A stretch of DNA of 36,856 bases from an uncultured Kiritimatiellota bacterium. GTDB lineage: Bacteria; Verrucomicrobiota; Kiritimatiellia; RFP12; UBA1067. The translations under genes and the position numbers were made by a program. Under the pieces are notes generated by a model. That model was given only the letters and a program-made list of their open reading frames with translations. It was not told the origin of the DNA and ran no database searches. Location: contig CAKUCX010000031.1 of assembly GCA_934643865.1 (NCBI GenBank), positions 1-36,856 on the forward strand, read 5' to 3'. Below are positions 7,374-16,287 of this stretch, in pieces (positions within the stretch are counted from its first letter, which is position 1; each line of letters begins with the position of its first letter).

Positions 7374-10041
7374 ACTGCACCTTGAGATCGACGCGCGGGG
7401 GCGCGCGGCCTTCCGTGCGGAGGCGCCCCGGACGGCCGGCGCGGCGCCCGTGCCGCTCGTCGGCGCGCCCCTGCGCGCCGCCGTGCGCGAGGTGCTGTGG
7501 TACAAGGAGGGGATCGCGGAGGCGGGCGCGGGCCGCCTTGTGCCCACGACGCCCAACCTGCTGATGTTCCTCTCGGACGTGCGCGGGCGGCGCCTGCGGC
7601 AGGGCGTCTTCCTCGGCGAGGACGTGCTGCGCGCGGCGGACGTGTTCCGCGCGGCGGCGGAGGTGGTGGCCGCCGGGCAGTATCTGCCGACGCTGGAAGA
7701 GGAAGAGGGGGCGTTCTTCGCGCGCTGGCGGCCGGTCCGCGTCCCGCCGGCCGCCGCCTCCTGCGTGCCGTTCCTCGCGCACTGCGTCGACGGGCTCGTG
7801 CGGCGCGGGCAGCGCTCGGCGCTGGAGGACGACACGGGGCGGCACGAGACGGTCCACGACGCCTGGCTCGCCGCGCTGCGGAGCGACGCGGGGCGCGTGC
7901 GGTGGGAGGGGACGGACGACCTGCGCGCGCTCGCCGGCACGCTCGCGGCGTGGCGCGCGCCGCTCGCCGTCTCGCCCGCCGAGCGGGCGGCGCTGCGCTT
8001 CAGGCTCGTGCCGCCGAAGACGGCGGAGGCGCCGTGGTACCTGAAGATCGGCGCCGTGCCCGCGACGCGGCGCGGCCTCGTCGCCCTCGGCCAGGCCGCC
8101 GCCGTCTATCCGCCGCTCAAGGCCCTGCGCGGGGCCGTCGCGGAGCTGACGCGCGCCGACGCCGAGAACTTCCTGCGGACGGGCGCGCAGGCGCTCGCGG
8201 CGGCGGGGTTCGCCGTGGAGATGCCGCCCGGCGTGACGGGCGAACACCTCGCCGCCGAGGCCGAGCTGACGCCCACCGCCCCGGCCGGCGCGCGCACGGT
8301 CGCCTCGAAGCTCACGATCCGCGTCGACGGGGAGAAGGTGACGGAGCGGGAGATCCAGTTCCTCCTCGACCAGGGCTCCACGCTCGTCTTCTTCCGCGAC
8401 CGCTGGATCGAGGTGGACCGCTACGTGCTGCGCGAGGCGCTGCGGGCGCTGCAGGCCGTGCGGGGGAAGCCGCTCACGGTCCCCGAGGCCGTCTCCTTCG
8501 CGCTCGGGACGGGGCGCGTGGGGCGTCTGCGCGTCGCGCAGGTGAAGGCGCACGGCTGGCTGCGGGGGCTCCTCAACGAACTGCGCGGCGAGCAGCGGTT
8601 CCGGGCGCTGCCGCCGCCGAAGGGGCTGAAGGGGACGCTCCGCGACTACCAGCTGCGCGGGATGTCCTGGCTCGCCTTCCTCACGCAGTGGGGGTTCGGC
8701 CCGTGTCTGGCGGACGACATGGGCCTCGGCAAGACGGTGCAGACGATCGCCTACCTCCTCCACGCGCGGGGGAAGGCGTCGCTGCCGCCCGCCCTCGTCG
8801 TCGCGCCCGTCTCCGTCACGACGAACTGGGTGCGCGAGCTGCGCGCGTTCGCGCCGGGCCTGAAGGTGCTGCTCCACCAGGGCGGCGCGCGCGCGACGGG
8901 CGGGACGTTCCTCGTGGCGTGCCGGGGGGCGGACGTCGTCGTGACGGGCTACGCGCTCCTCGTGCGCGACTTCCGCGACTTCGCGGACGCGACGTTCTCC
9001 GCGCTCGTCCTCGACGAGGCGCAGACGATCAAGAACCCCGACACGCGCGCCGCCCGCGCCGCCCGCGCGCTCGACGTCCCCGTGAAGATCGCGCTCACGG
9101 GCACGCCCTTCGAGAACAGCGCGGCCGACCTCTGGGCGCTGGAGGAATTCCTCAACCCCGGCCTCCTCGGCGCGCGCAAGGACTTCGACGCGGCGTTCAC
9201 GCGCTCCATCCGCGAGGACGCGCACGGCGGGGCGGCGGCGAAGCTCAAGCGCATCCTCGAACCGTTCATGCTGCGGCGGCTGAAGACGGACCCCGCCGTG
9301 GCGGCGGAACTCGGCGCGAAGCGCGAGGTGCGCGAATACTGTCCGCTCGCGCCCGCGCAGCGGCGCGCCTACGAGGACGCGCTGGCGGCGTTCCGCGCGG
9401 ACGCGGCGGCGGACGCGCCGTCGCGCGGGCGCATCCTCGCGCTCCTCACGGAACTGAAGCTCATCTGCGACGGCGCGGGCAAGCTCGCGCGCCTCGACGA
9501 ACTCCTCGCGGAGATCTTCGCCTGCGGCGAGTCGTGCCTCGTCTTCACGCAGTACGCGAAGGTGGGCCGCATGCTCCGCGCGCACCTCCAGGAGACGTTC
9601 GGCCGCCTCTTCCCGTTCCTGCACGGCGGGCTCTCGCCCGCGCGGCGCGAGGCCGAGATCGCCGCCTTCAACGCGGCGCCGGAGCCGAATGCGTTCATCC
9701 TCTCACTGAAGGCGGGCGGGTTCGGCCTCAACCTCACGCGCGCGACGCACGTGATCCACTTCGACCGCTGGTGGAACCCGGCCGTCGAGAACCAGGCGAC
9801 GGACCGCGCCCACCGCATCGGGCAGACGAAGACGGTGTTCGTCCACACCTTCATCTGCGCGGGAACGCTGGAGGACCACATCGACGCCCTCCTCGAATCG
9901 AAGCGCTACCTCGCGAACGAGGTCGTCGCGGGCGGCGAGGCGTTCCTCGCGCGGATGGACGCGCGCGCGTTCGAGCGGATCGTGAGCCTGGACCCATCGG
10001 CGGCGGGCGGCGCGGAGCCGGACGGGGAGGAGGAACCATGA
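7366..10041 (+). CDS. SNF2-family DEAD/DEAH-box helicase
   Basis: ATP-dependent double-stranded-DNA translocase of the bacterial SNF2 (RapA/Swi2) superfamily, 891 residues. An N-terminal SNF2-associated region of about 400 residues is followed by the helicase core. Visible motifs: Walker A DDMGLGKT (about 451-458), Walker B as DEAQ (about 550), motif III LTGTPFENS, and a C-terminal lobe with SLKAGGFGLNL, WWNPAVENQATDRAHRIGQ. All catalytic motifs look intact. The ATG at 7366 overlaps the end of rpe by eight bases; an in-frame GTG at 7342 is possible but lies deeper inside rpe. It overlaps the SWIM-domain gene by ATGA, and bacterial SNF2 proteins commonly pair with SWIM proteins. The DNA process served is unknown. 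Confidence 0.93.
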   Translation: MVELHLEIDARGRAAFRAEAPRTAGAAPVPLVGAPLRAAVREVLWYKEGIAEAGAGRLVPTTPNLLMFLSDVRGRRLRQGVFLGEDVLRAADVFRAAAEVVAAGQYLPTLEEEEGAFFARWRPVRVPPAAASCVPFLAHCVDGLVRRGQRSALEDDTGRHETVHDAWLAALRSDAGRVRWEGTDDLRALAGTLAAWRAPLAVSPAERAALRFRLVPPKTAEAPWYLKIGAVPATRRGLVALGQAAAVYPPLKALRGAVAELTRADAENFLRTGAQALAAAGFAVEMPPGVTGEHLAAEAELTPTAPAGARTVASKLTIRVDGEKVTEREIQFLLDQGSTLVFFRDRWIEVDRYVLREALRALQAVRGKPLTVPEAVSFALGTGRVGRLRVAQVKAHGWLRGLLNELRGEQRFRALPPPKGLKGTLRDYQLRGMSWLAFLTQWGFGPCLADDMGLGKTVQTIAYLLHARGKASLPPALVVAPVSVTTNWVRELRAFAPGLKVLLHQGGARATGGTFLVACRGADVVVTGYALLVRDFRDFADATFSALVLDEAQTIKNPDTRAARAARALDVPVKIALTGTPFENSAADLWALEEFLNPGLLGARKDFDAAFTRSIREDAHGGAAAKLKRILEPFMLRRLKTDPAVAAELGAKREVREYCPLAPAQRRAYEDALAAFRADAAADAPSRGRILALLTELKLICDGAGKLARLDELLAEIFACGESCLVFTQYAKVGRMLRAHLQETFGRLFPFLHGGLSPARREAEIAAFNAAPEPNAFILSLKAGGFGLNLTRATHVIHFDRWWNPAVENQATDRAHRIGQTKTVFVHTFICAGTLEDHIDALLESKRYLANEVVAGGEAFLARMDARAFERIVSLDPSAAGGAEPDGEEEP

Positions 10042-10850
10042 GCCGGAAACGCTATCCGCTGCGCGTCGCGCGCACGGCGCACGGCATCCGCGCGCAGGAC
10101 CTGCGCACGCTCGTCAGGACCGCCTGGTGGGCGCGGCGCTGGATCGCCGCCCTGGAGGCGATGCGCCTGGGGCCGCGCCTTGGGCGGGGGCGGCAGTACG
10201 CCGTCGGCGGGCAGGTGACGGACCTCGTGCTGGAAGGGCCGCACGTCGAGGCGACCGTGCAGGGGGCGCGGGCGGAACCCTACCGGGCCGCGCTCGACTT
10301 CACGGTCGTCTCGACGCCGCGCGTCGCGGCGGCGCTGAAGGCCGAGCCGATGCTGCTCGCGCGCCTGCTGACGGACGATCTGCCGACGGAGGTCGAGGAC
10401 CTGCTGCGCGCCGAGGGCGTGCCGCTCTTCCCCCGGGCCGCGCCGCTCGGGACGACGCCCGACGGGCGGACGCTCTGGGACGTGAAGATGCACTGCTCGT
10501 GCCCCGACTGGGCGCGCCCCTGCAAGCACCTCGTCGCCGTGCTGCTGATCCTCGGCGAGGAGGTCGCCCGCCGTCCCGCGACGCTCCTCGCGCTGCGCGG
10601 CGTCGACCTGGACGACCTCGTGCCGCCCGAAGAGGAGGCGGGGCCGGCGTCGGTGGCGTATGAGGTCGCGGACGATACCCCGTTGCGCGGGAGCGCGCTG
10701 GACGACCCGGCGCCGCTTCTCCGGCGGCTCGGGCCCGTGCCGCTCTGGCGGGGCGACGCGCGCTGCCTCGACGCGCTCGGGCGCATCTACAAGCGCGCGC
10801 GCCCCGTCGCCCTCGACGCGGCGCAGGGGGCGTCCATCGACCTGCGGTAG
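10038..10850 (+). CDS. SWIM zinc-finger protein, SNF2 partner
   Basis: A 270-residue cytoplasmic protein with a SWIM zinc-binding motif, C-x-C-x(n)-C-x-H, seen as CSCPDWARPCKH near residue 153. SWIM domains bind DNA or protein partners. The start overlaps the helicase stop as ATGA (10038-10041), indicating translational coupling and supporting a shared complex. The N-terminal half is rich in Arg and Trp; the C-terminal part is acidic (PPEEEAG) and without recognisable domains. This is the last gene of the rpe run. Confidence 0.85.
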   Translation: MSRKRYPLRVARTAHGIRAQDLRTLVRTAWWARRWIAALEAMRLGPRLGRGRQYAVGGQVTDLVLEGPHVEATVQGARAEPYRAALDFTVVSTPRVAAALKAEPMLLARLLTDDLPTEVEDLLRAEGVPLFPRAAPLGTTPDGRTLWDVKMHCSCPDWARPCKHLVAVLLILGEEVARRPATLLALRGVDLDDLVPPEEEAGPASVAYEVADDTPLRGSALDDPAPLLRRLGPVPLWRGDARCLDALGRIYKRARPVALDAAQGASIDLR

Positions 10851-10865
10851 GCGCGCGGCCGCGTT

Positions 10866-10883
10866 GCCCCGCCGCGTCGGGGC
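10866..10883 (+). terminator. Possible hairpin after the SWIM gene
   Basis: GCCCCG (10866-10871) pairs perfectly with CGGGGC (10878-10883) across a six-base loop, just after the stop codon. There is no following T run, so intrinsic termination is uncertain in this GC-rich DNA. Confidence 0.3.
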
Positions 10884-10927
10884 GGAAGGCCGCTCTTCCC
10901 GGCAGTAGGCACAGGGCTCAAAATCGT

Positions 10928-10936
10928 GGTATACTA
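10928..10936 (+). promoter_or_regulatory. Extended -10 promoter of alaS
   Basis: TGG (10928-10930) is followed by TATACT (10931-10936), the same extended -10 shape as before rpe and rsgA. The -35 region is GC-rich and poor. It leaves a leader of roughly 70 bases before the alaS ATG. Confidence 0.55.
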
Positions 10937-11012
10937 TCGCGATTCGCGTCCGCCGGAACACGCCTCCACGTCGTTGCCGGGCGGCATGCGGCGGAATTGG
11001 AGAAGAATTGAC

Positions 11013-12839
11013 ATGAAGCAGTTGACGGCAGACGAACTTCGCGAGATGTATCTGGGCTTCTTCGAGTCGAAGGGACATGTGCGCATCCCCGGCGCGAGCG
11101 TGATCCCCGAGAACGACCCGACGGTGCTCTTCACGACGGCGGGCATGCACCCGCTCGTCCCGTACCTCATGGGCCAGATGCCGCATCCCGCCGGGACGCG
11201 CCTCACGGACGTGCAGAAGTGCGTCCGCACGGGCGACATCGACGCGGTCGGCGACGCGGCGCACCTCACCTTCTTCGAGATGCTCGGCAACTGGTCGCTG
11301 AACGACTACTTCAAGGAGGAGGCGATCCGCTGGAGCTTCGAGTTCCTCACGACGAAGCTCGGCTTCAGGCCGGAGCAGCTGAACGTGACGGTCTTCCGCG
11401 GCGAGGGCAAGGAGGGCGACGAGGGGTACATCCCCGCCGACGAGGAGGCCGTCCGGATCTGGAAGAGCGTGGGCATCCCGGACGCGCGCATCTTCCGCCT
11501 CCCGCGCGAGGACAACTGGTGGGGCCCCGCCGGGACGACGGGCCCGTGCGGCCCCGACACCGAGATGTTCATCGACACGGGCAGGCCCGCGTGCGGCCCC
11601 GGCTGCCGCCCCGGCTGCCCCTGCGGCAAGTACGTCGAGATCTGGAACGACGTCTTCATGCAGTACAACAAGGACGAGGCGGGCCGCTTCGTCCCGCTCG
11701 GCCGCCACAACGTCGACACGGGCATGGGCGTCGAGCGCACGATCTGCATGATGAGCGGCGCGCCGACCGTCTACGACACCGAGATCTTCGCGCCGATCAT
11801 GCAGGCCATCGACGACCTCGCGCACGTGCCGGAGGGCATGGACGCGGCCGAGGTGCTGAAGGCCCGGCGCGTGATCGCCGACCACATGCGCACGGCGACG
11901 TTCATCCTCTGCGACCCGAAGGGCGGCGTGAAGCCCGGCAACGTCGGCGCGAACTACGTCCTCCGCCGCCTCATCCGCCGCGCCGTGCGCTTCGCCCGCA
12001 TGATCGGCATCGCCCCCGGCTTCACGCTCAGGCTCGCCGAGGTCGTCTGCCGGAAGTACAAGCACGTCTACCCCGAGCTGGAGGCGAACCTCGCGGCGTG
12101 CCGCACGGACCTTGAGGCGGAGGAGAACCGCTTCAACGCGACGCTCGACAAGGGCGAGGCGATGTACAGGAAGGTCGCCGAGCAGCTCAAGGCCCACGGC
12201 CAGGCGCAGATCAGCGGCAAGACCGCGTTCAAGCTCTACGACACGTTCGGTTTCCCGTTCGAGATGACGTGCGAGATGGCGGCGAAGGACGGCCTGACGG
12301 TGGACAAGGCGGGCTTCGACGAGGCGAACCGCAAGCACCAGGAACTCAGCCGCACGACGTCTGCCGGGTCGTTCAAGGCGGGCCTGCAGGACAACTCCGC
12401 CGTCGTCACGCGCATGCACACCGCCACCCACCTCCTCCACGCCGCGCTCCACGAGGTGCTGGGCCCGACGGCGCTCCAGAAGGGCTCGAACATCACCGCC
12501 GAGCGCCTGCGCTTCGACTTCACGTGGCCGGAGCCGATGACGGCCGAGCAGAAGGCCGCCGTCGAGAAGCGCGTCAACGAGTGGATCGCCGAGGGCATCC
12601 CCGTCACGAAGAAGACGACGACCGTCGAGGAGGCGAAGAAGGAGGGCGCGATGGCGCTCTTCGGGGCGAAGTACGGCGACCAGGTGTCGCTCTACTCGAT
12701 CGGCGGCATCTCGAAGGAGATCTGCTGCGGGCCGCACGTGGAAAACACGAAGGAACTCGGCAGCTTCAGGATCCTGAAGGAGCAGAGCTCCTCCGCCGGC
12801 GTGCGGCGCATCAAGGCCGTCGTCGGGAACCTGTCGTAG
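11013..12839 (+). CDS. alaS: Alanyl-tRNA synthetase, compact form
   Basis: Charges tRNA-Ala with alanine and edits mischarged Ser/Gly. The ATG at 11013 follows GGAGAAGAA; the upstream open frame is non-coding leader. The class II catalytic domain is intact (VLFTTAGMHPLVPYL, KCVRTGDIDAVG, NVGANYVLRRLIRRAVRF). The editing-site zinc ligands are present: HTATHLLH near 469 and CCGPH near 571. At 608 residues it is far shorter than the usual roughly 875. The editing motif begins about 95 residues earlier than in E. coli, so the intervening beta-barrel segment is missing. Only about 34 residues follow CCGPH, so the C-Ala/DHHA1 domain is also absent. Short AlaRS enzymes are known, for example in spirochaetes. 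Confidence 0.95.
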   Translation: MKQLTADELREMYLGFFESKGHVRIPGASVIPENDPTVLFTTAGMHPLVPYLMGQMPHPAGTRLTDVQKCVRTGDIDAVGDAAHLTFFEMLGNWSLNDYFKEEAIRWSFEFLTTKLGFRPEQLNVTVFRGEGKEGDEGYIPADEEAVRIWKSVGIPDARIFRLPREDNWWGPAGTTGPCGPDTEMFIDTGRPACGPGCRPGCPCGKYVEIWNDVFMQYNKDEAGRFVPLGRHNVDTGMGVERTICMMSGAPTVYDTEIFAPIMQAIDDLAHVPEGMDAAEVLKARRVIADHMRTATFILCDPKGGVKPGNVGANYVLRRLIRRAVRFARMIGIAPGFTLRLAEVVCRKYKHVYPELEANLAACRTDLEAEENRFNATLDKGEAMYRKVAEQLKAHGQAQISGKTAFKLYDTFGFPFEMTCEMAAKDGLTVDKAGFDEANRKHQELSRTTSAGSFKAGLQDNSAVVTRMHTATHLLHAALHEVLGPTALQKGSNITAERLRFDFTWPEPMTAEQKAAVEKRVNEWIAEGIPVTKKTTTVEEAKKEGAMALFGAKYGDQVSLYSIGGISKEICCGPHVENTKELGSFRILKEQSSSAGVRRIKAVVGNLS

Positions 12840-12849
12840 CGGGGGCGGC

Positions 12850-14757
12850 GTGGACGGCCTGGCCGACCTGACGGCGCGGTACGACGCCTATGTGGACACG
12901 TTCCGCGTGGACGGCGCCCTGCCGCCGATGATGAAGCTCAAGCGCCTCCACACGGCGAAGGTCGTCGAGAACGCGCGGCTCATCGCCGAGGGGGAGGGCT
13001 TCGACGCGCCCACGGTGCGGGCCTGCCTCGCGGCGGCGCTGCTGCACGACACGGGCCGCTACGAGCAGCTGCGGCGCTACGGGACCTTCCGCGACTCCGA
13101 TTCCGCCGACCACGCCGTCCTCTCCCGCGACATCGTCGTCGCGCAGGGCTGGCTGGCCGCCTCCGAGGTCGCGCAGCCCGTCCTCGACGCCGTCCTCTTC
13201 CACAACCGCCGCGACCTGCCCGAAGGGCTCGACGCGCGCACCCGCGCGGTGGCGCAAACGGTGCGCGACGCGGACAAGCTCGACATCTTCCGCGTCCTGG
13301 AGGACCAGATCGCGACGACGGACTGGCGGCACGACTGCCGGGCGTTCTGGAACCTGCCGACGACGGCGCGGCCGAGCCCCGCCGTGCTGGACGCCATCCG
13401 CGCGGGGCGCCCCGTCGACTACCAGGCCATCGCCTCGCTTGCGGACTTCGTGCTTGTCCAGGTCGGCTGGATGATCTCCGGCCTCGCCTACGCGACGACG
13501 CGCCGCCTCTGCGCCGCGCGCGGGCACCTCGCCTTCCGCCGCGCGTTCCTCCACCGGCTCACGGACGACCCCGCCGTCGACGAGATCTGCGCGCGCGCGC
13601 GCCGGATGGCGATCTTCCTTTTCATCGACGCGCTCGGATGGGACGTCGTCGAGCCGACGGGCTTCCTGGAGGACCTTCTGCCGCATCGGCGGGCGGTGAC
13701 GATGCAGTTCGGCTATTCCTCGTCGGCGATTCCCACGATCCTCTCAGGGAAGCGGCCCGCCGAGCACGGGCATCTGGGGCTTTTCCGCTATGCGCCCGAG
13801 GCGTCGCCGTTCCGGGGCGTCGCGCGCGTCCTGGGGCTTTTGCGCCCGAAGGCGTTCTGGCGCCGTGGCCGCGTGCGCGGATGGCTCTCGAAGGCCGTCG
13901 CGAAGGCGCTCGGCTTCACGGGCTACTTCCAGCTCTACCAGATACCCGCCGAGAAGCTGCGCTTCTTCGACTACTGCGAGAAGTCGGACCTCTTCGTCCC
14001 CGGCGGCATGGGCGGCATCCGCAACCTCGCGGACGCGCTCGCCGCGTCGGGCCTCTCGCACCACATCAGCGAGTGGCGCCTCTCCGACGCGCGGAACCTC
14101 GCGCGCGGCGAGCGGGAGATCGCGAAGGGGACGGACTTCGTCTTCCTCTACACGTCGTCCCTCGACGCGCTCCGGCACGACCACCCGCGCGGCGCGGCGG
14201 ACGAGGCCGTGCGCGCGAAGCTCGCCTGGTATCGCGCCGCCGTCGCGCGGCTCGTCGCGGCGGCGCGGGCGAGCGGGCGGCCCTGGTCGCTGACGGTCTT
14301 CTCCGACCACGGCATGACGCCGTGTACGGGCACGGTCGACCTGAAGGCGGCCGTGGAGGCGACGGGCCTTGCCTTCGGCATCGACTACGGCGCGTGCTAC
14401 GACGCGACGCTGCTGCGCGTCACCTACCTGGCGCCGGGCGCGCGGGAGAAGATCGAGGCGGCGCTCGCGCCCTTCGCCGCGCAGGGGCACTGGCTGACGC
14501 CTGAGGAGATGGCGCGCGCCGGCCTGGCGCGCGGCGACCGCCTCTTCGGCGACGCGCTCTTCCTCGTGAACCCCGGGCTTCAGATCGTGCCGAACGACCT
14601 GGGCCTGGCGGCGCTGGGCGGCATGCACGGGTACGACCCCGGCGCGGCGCATTCCCATGCGGCCGTCCTCTCTTCCGATCCGATTCCCGCCTACGTGAAG
14701 GGCGTCTGGGACTATTTCACCTACATGAAGGAGAGCATCGATGGAATTCAACGTTGA
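12850..14757 (+). CDS. HD phosphohydrolase fused to AlkP-superfamily phosphodiesterase
   Basis: A 635-residue two-domain protein. Residues 1-250 carry an HD metal site: RLHTAK (about 36), LLHDTGRYE (about 65), DHAVLS, LFHNRRD and DADKLDIFR. From residue 253 (MAIFLFIDALGWDVVEP) an alkaline-phosphatase-superfamily domain begins, with a first metal Asp in FIDALG, a nucleophile loop in SSSAIPTILSGKRP, a SDHGM metal motif and HGYDPGAAHSH near the end. The join is immediate, with no linker, and the second domain starts with a Met that could be an internal start. The GTG start at 12850 follows GGGGGCGG, ten bases after alaS. The STAS gene overlaps its 3' end. The substrate is unknown; nucleotide or lipid phosphodiesters are plausible. 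Confidence 0.75.
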   Translation: MDGLADLTARYDAYVDTFRVDGALPPMMKLKRLHTAKVVENARLIAEGEGFDAPTVRACLAAALLHDTGRYEQLRRYGTFRDSDSADHAVLSRDIVVAQGWLAASEVAQPVLDAVLFHNRRDLPEGLDARTRAVAQTVRDADKLDIFRVLEDQIATTDWRHDCRAFWNLPTTARPSPAVLDAIRAGRPVDYQAIASLADFVLVQVGWMISGLAYATTRRLCAARGHLAFRRAFLHRLTDDPAVDEICARARRMAIFLFIDALGWDVVEPTGFLEDLLPHRRAVTMQFGYSSSAIPTILSGKRPAEHGHLGLFRYAPEASPFRGVARVLGLLRPKAFWRRGRVRGWLSKAVAKALGFTGYFQLYQIPAEKLRFFDYCEKSDLFVPGGMGGIRNLADALAASGLSHHISEWRLSDARNLARGEREIAKGTDFVFLYTSSLDALRHDHPRGAADEAVRAKLAWYRAAVARLVAAARASGRPWSLTVFSDHGMTPCTGTVDLKAAVEATGLAFGIDYGACYDATLLRVTYLAPGAREKIEAALAPFAAQGHWLTPEEMARAGLARGDRLFGDALFLVNPGLQIVPNDLGLAALGGMHGYDPGAAHSHAAVLSSDPIPAYVKGVWDYFTYMKESIDGIQR

Positions 14758-15082
14758 GAAGAAGGCGAACTTCGTCAAGATCGCCGTGGGCGGGCGCCTT
14801 GTCGCCTCCTGCTCCGACGAGTTCAAGGAGGCCGCCGCGCATGAGGCCGAGGCGTGCGCGAACGTCCTGTGCGACCTCTCGCAGATGTCCCACATCGACT
14901 CGTCGGGGCTCGGCGCGCTCGTGTACCTGCTGCAGCGCTGCAAGGAGAACGGCGGCGTCTGCCGCCTCGCCTGCCTTCAGGCGCACCCCCGGATCGTCTT
15001 CGACATCACAAAGGTGTTCCGCGTCTTCGAGATCTTCGACACGGTCGAGGAGGCGGAGAAGGCCTTCGGCGGCGCCACGTGA
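14741..15082 (+). CDS. STAS-domain anti-sigma-factor antagonist
   Basis: A 113-residue stand-alone STAS protein of the SpoIIAA/RsbV type, which binds and releases anti-sigma kinases according to its phosphorylation. The motif DLSQMSHIDSSGLGALVYLL (about residues 46-65) contains the usual phosphorylatable Ser. The ATG at 14741 follows AAGGAG (14728-14733) and overlaps the preceding gene by 17 bases. The glycosyltransferase GTG overlaps its stop as GTGA. No partner kinase or sigma factor is in the window. The tight coupling to a phosphodiesterase and a glycosyltransferase suggests control of envelope or polymer synthesis, which is inference. Confidence 0.88.
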   Translation: MEFNVEKKANFVKIAVGGRLVASCSDEFKEAAAHEAEACANVLCDLSQMSHIDSSGLGALVYLLQRCKENGGVCRLACLQAHPRIVFDITKVFRVFEIFDTVEEAEKAFGGAT

Positions 15083-16284
15083 CGATCGCGCACATCGTCC
15101 GCCGCTACAGCCGCGCCGCATGGGGCGGCACGGAGACGGTCGTCGCCGCGCTCGTCGCCGAGCAGCGCCGCCGGGGCGACGTGCCGCGCGTCTTCTGCAC
15201 GTCGGCCCTCCAGCCGCCGGAGGGGACGCGCGAGGCCGAGGCGTTCGGCTACTTCTATCCGTCGTTCCCGCTTTCGGCCGCCGCGCGCGACGCGCTTGAC
15301 CGGAAGGGCGGCAGCCCGTTCGCGCCGGGGCTCTTCCGCGCCGTGCGGGCGTTCAGGCCCGACGTGGTCCACGTCCATGCGGGCGGACGCCTCGCGGCCT
15401 GCGCCGTCAAGCTCGCCGAGGCGCTGGGCGTCCCGTCGGTCCTCTCCCTCCACGGCGGCGCGGCGACGGTCCCGCCGCAGGAGCTCGCCGCGATGCTCCG
15501 GCCGCTTCGCCGCACGCTTCCCTACGGCGGCGTCCTCGACCGGCTTCTCGGCCTGCGCTTCGACCCGCTTGCGCGGGCGTCCGCGCTCGTCTGCATCTCG
15601 CGCGCGGAGGCGCGCGCGTGCGCGGCGCGCTATCCCCGCCAGCGCGTCTGCTACCTGCCGAACGGCGTGCCGCCGGGCGCGTTCGCCCACCGGCCCTTCG
15701 CGCGCGCCGCCCGCGTCCTCTGCCTTTCGCGCATCGATTACCAGAAGAACCAGCTGGCGCTCGTCGACCTCCTCGCCGCGCGTCCCGACATGACCGTGGA
15801 GCTGATCGGCCCCGTGACGGCCCCGTGGTACCGCGACGAGATCGTCGCGCGCGCCGAGGCGCGGGGCGTCGCGCCGCGCCTCGCGCTCCTCGACGCGCTT
15901 CCGCCGGGTTCGGCGGCGCTCCATGCGGCGTTTGCGCGCGCGGACGCCTTTGTCCTCCCGAGCGTCCACGAGCCGTTCGGCATCGTCGCCCTGGAGGCGA
16001 TGCAGCACGGCGTGCCGCTCGTCGCCTCGGCCGTCGGCGGGCTCGTCGACTTCGTCCGCGACGGCGAGAACGGGCTGCTCTTCGACCCGGCGCGGGCGGG
16101 CGCGCTGGCGGCCGCGTTCGACCGCCTCACGCCGCCCCTCGCCGCGCGCCTCGTCGCGGGCGGCCGCGCAACGGTGCGCGCCTACGCATGGCCGCGCCTT
16201 GCGGCGGCGCTTGAACGCCTCTACTGGGCGCACGGCCCCCGTCTGCGCGCGGACCGGGCACCTGCGGAACAGGGAGGCGGGTAG
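15079..16284 (+). CDS. GT4-type glycosyltransferase
   Basis: Transfers a sugar from an activated donor, probably in envelope polysaccharide synthesis at the inner membrane face. The 401-residue product has the GT-B two-lobe layout: an N-terminal GGTE loop (AWGGTETVV), VVHVHAGG, LSLHGG, then the C-terminal lobe with CLSRIDYQKNQ and the retaining E-x7-E motif EPFGIVALE (about 298-306), followed by GVPLVASAVGGLVDFV. The GTG at 15079 overlaps the STAS stop as GTGA; the open frame extends further back only as a shadow. Acceptor and donor cannot be told from sequence. Confidence 0.88.
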   Translation: MTIAHIVRRYSRAAWGGTETVVAALVAEQRRRGDVPRVFCTSALQPPEGTREAEAFGYFYPSFPLSAAARDALDRKGGSPFAPGLFRAVRAFRPDVVHVHAGGRLAACAVKLAEALGVPSVLSLHGGAATVPPQELAAMLRPLRRTLPYGGVLDRLLGLRFDPLARASALVCISRAEARACAARYPRQRVCYLPNGVPPGAFAHRPFARAARVLCLSRIDYQKNQLALVDLLAARPDMTVELIGPVTAPWYRDEIVARAEARGVAPRLALLDALPPGSAALHAAFARADAFVLPSVHEPFGIVALEAMQHGVPLVASAVGGLVDFVRDGENGLLFDPARAGALAAAFDRLTPPLAARLVAGGRATVRAYAWPRLAAALERLYWAHGPRLRADRAPAEQGGG

Positions 16285-16287
16285 GCG

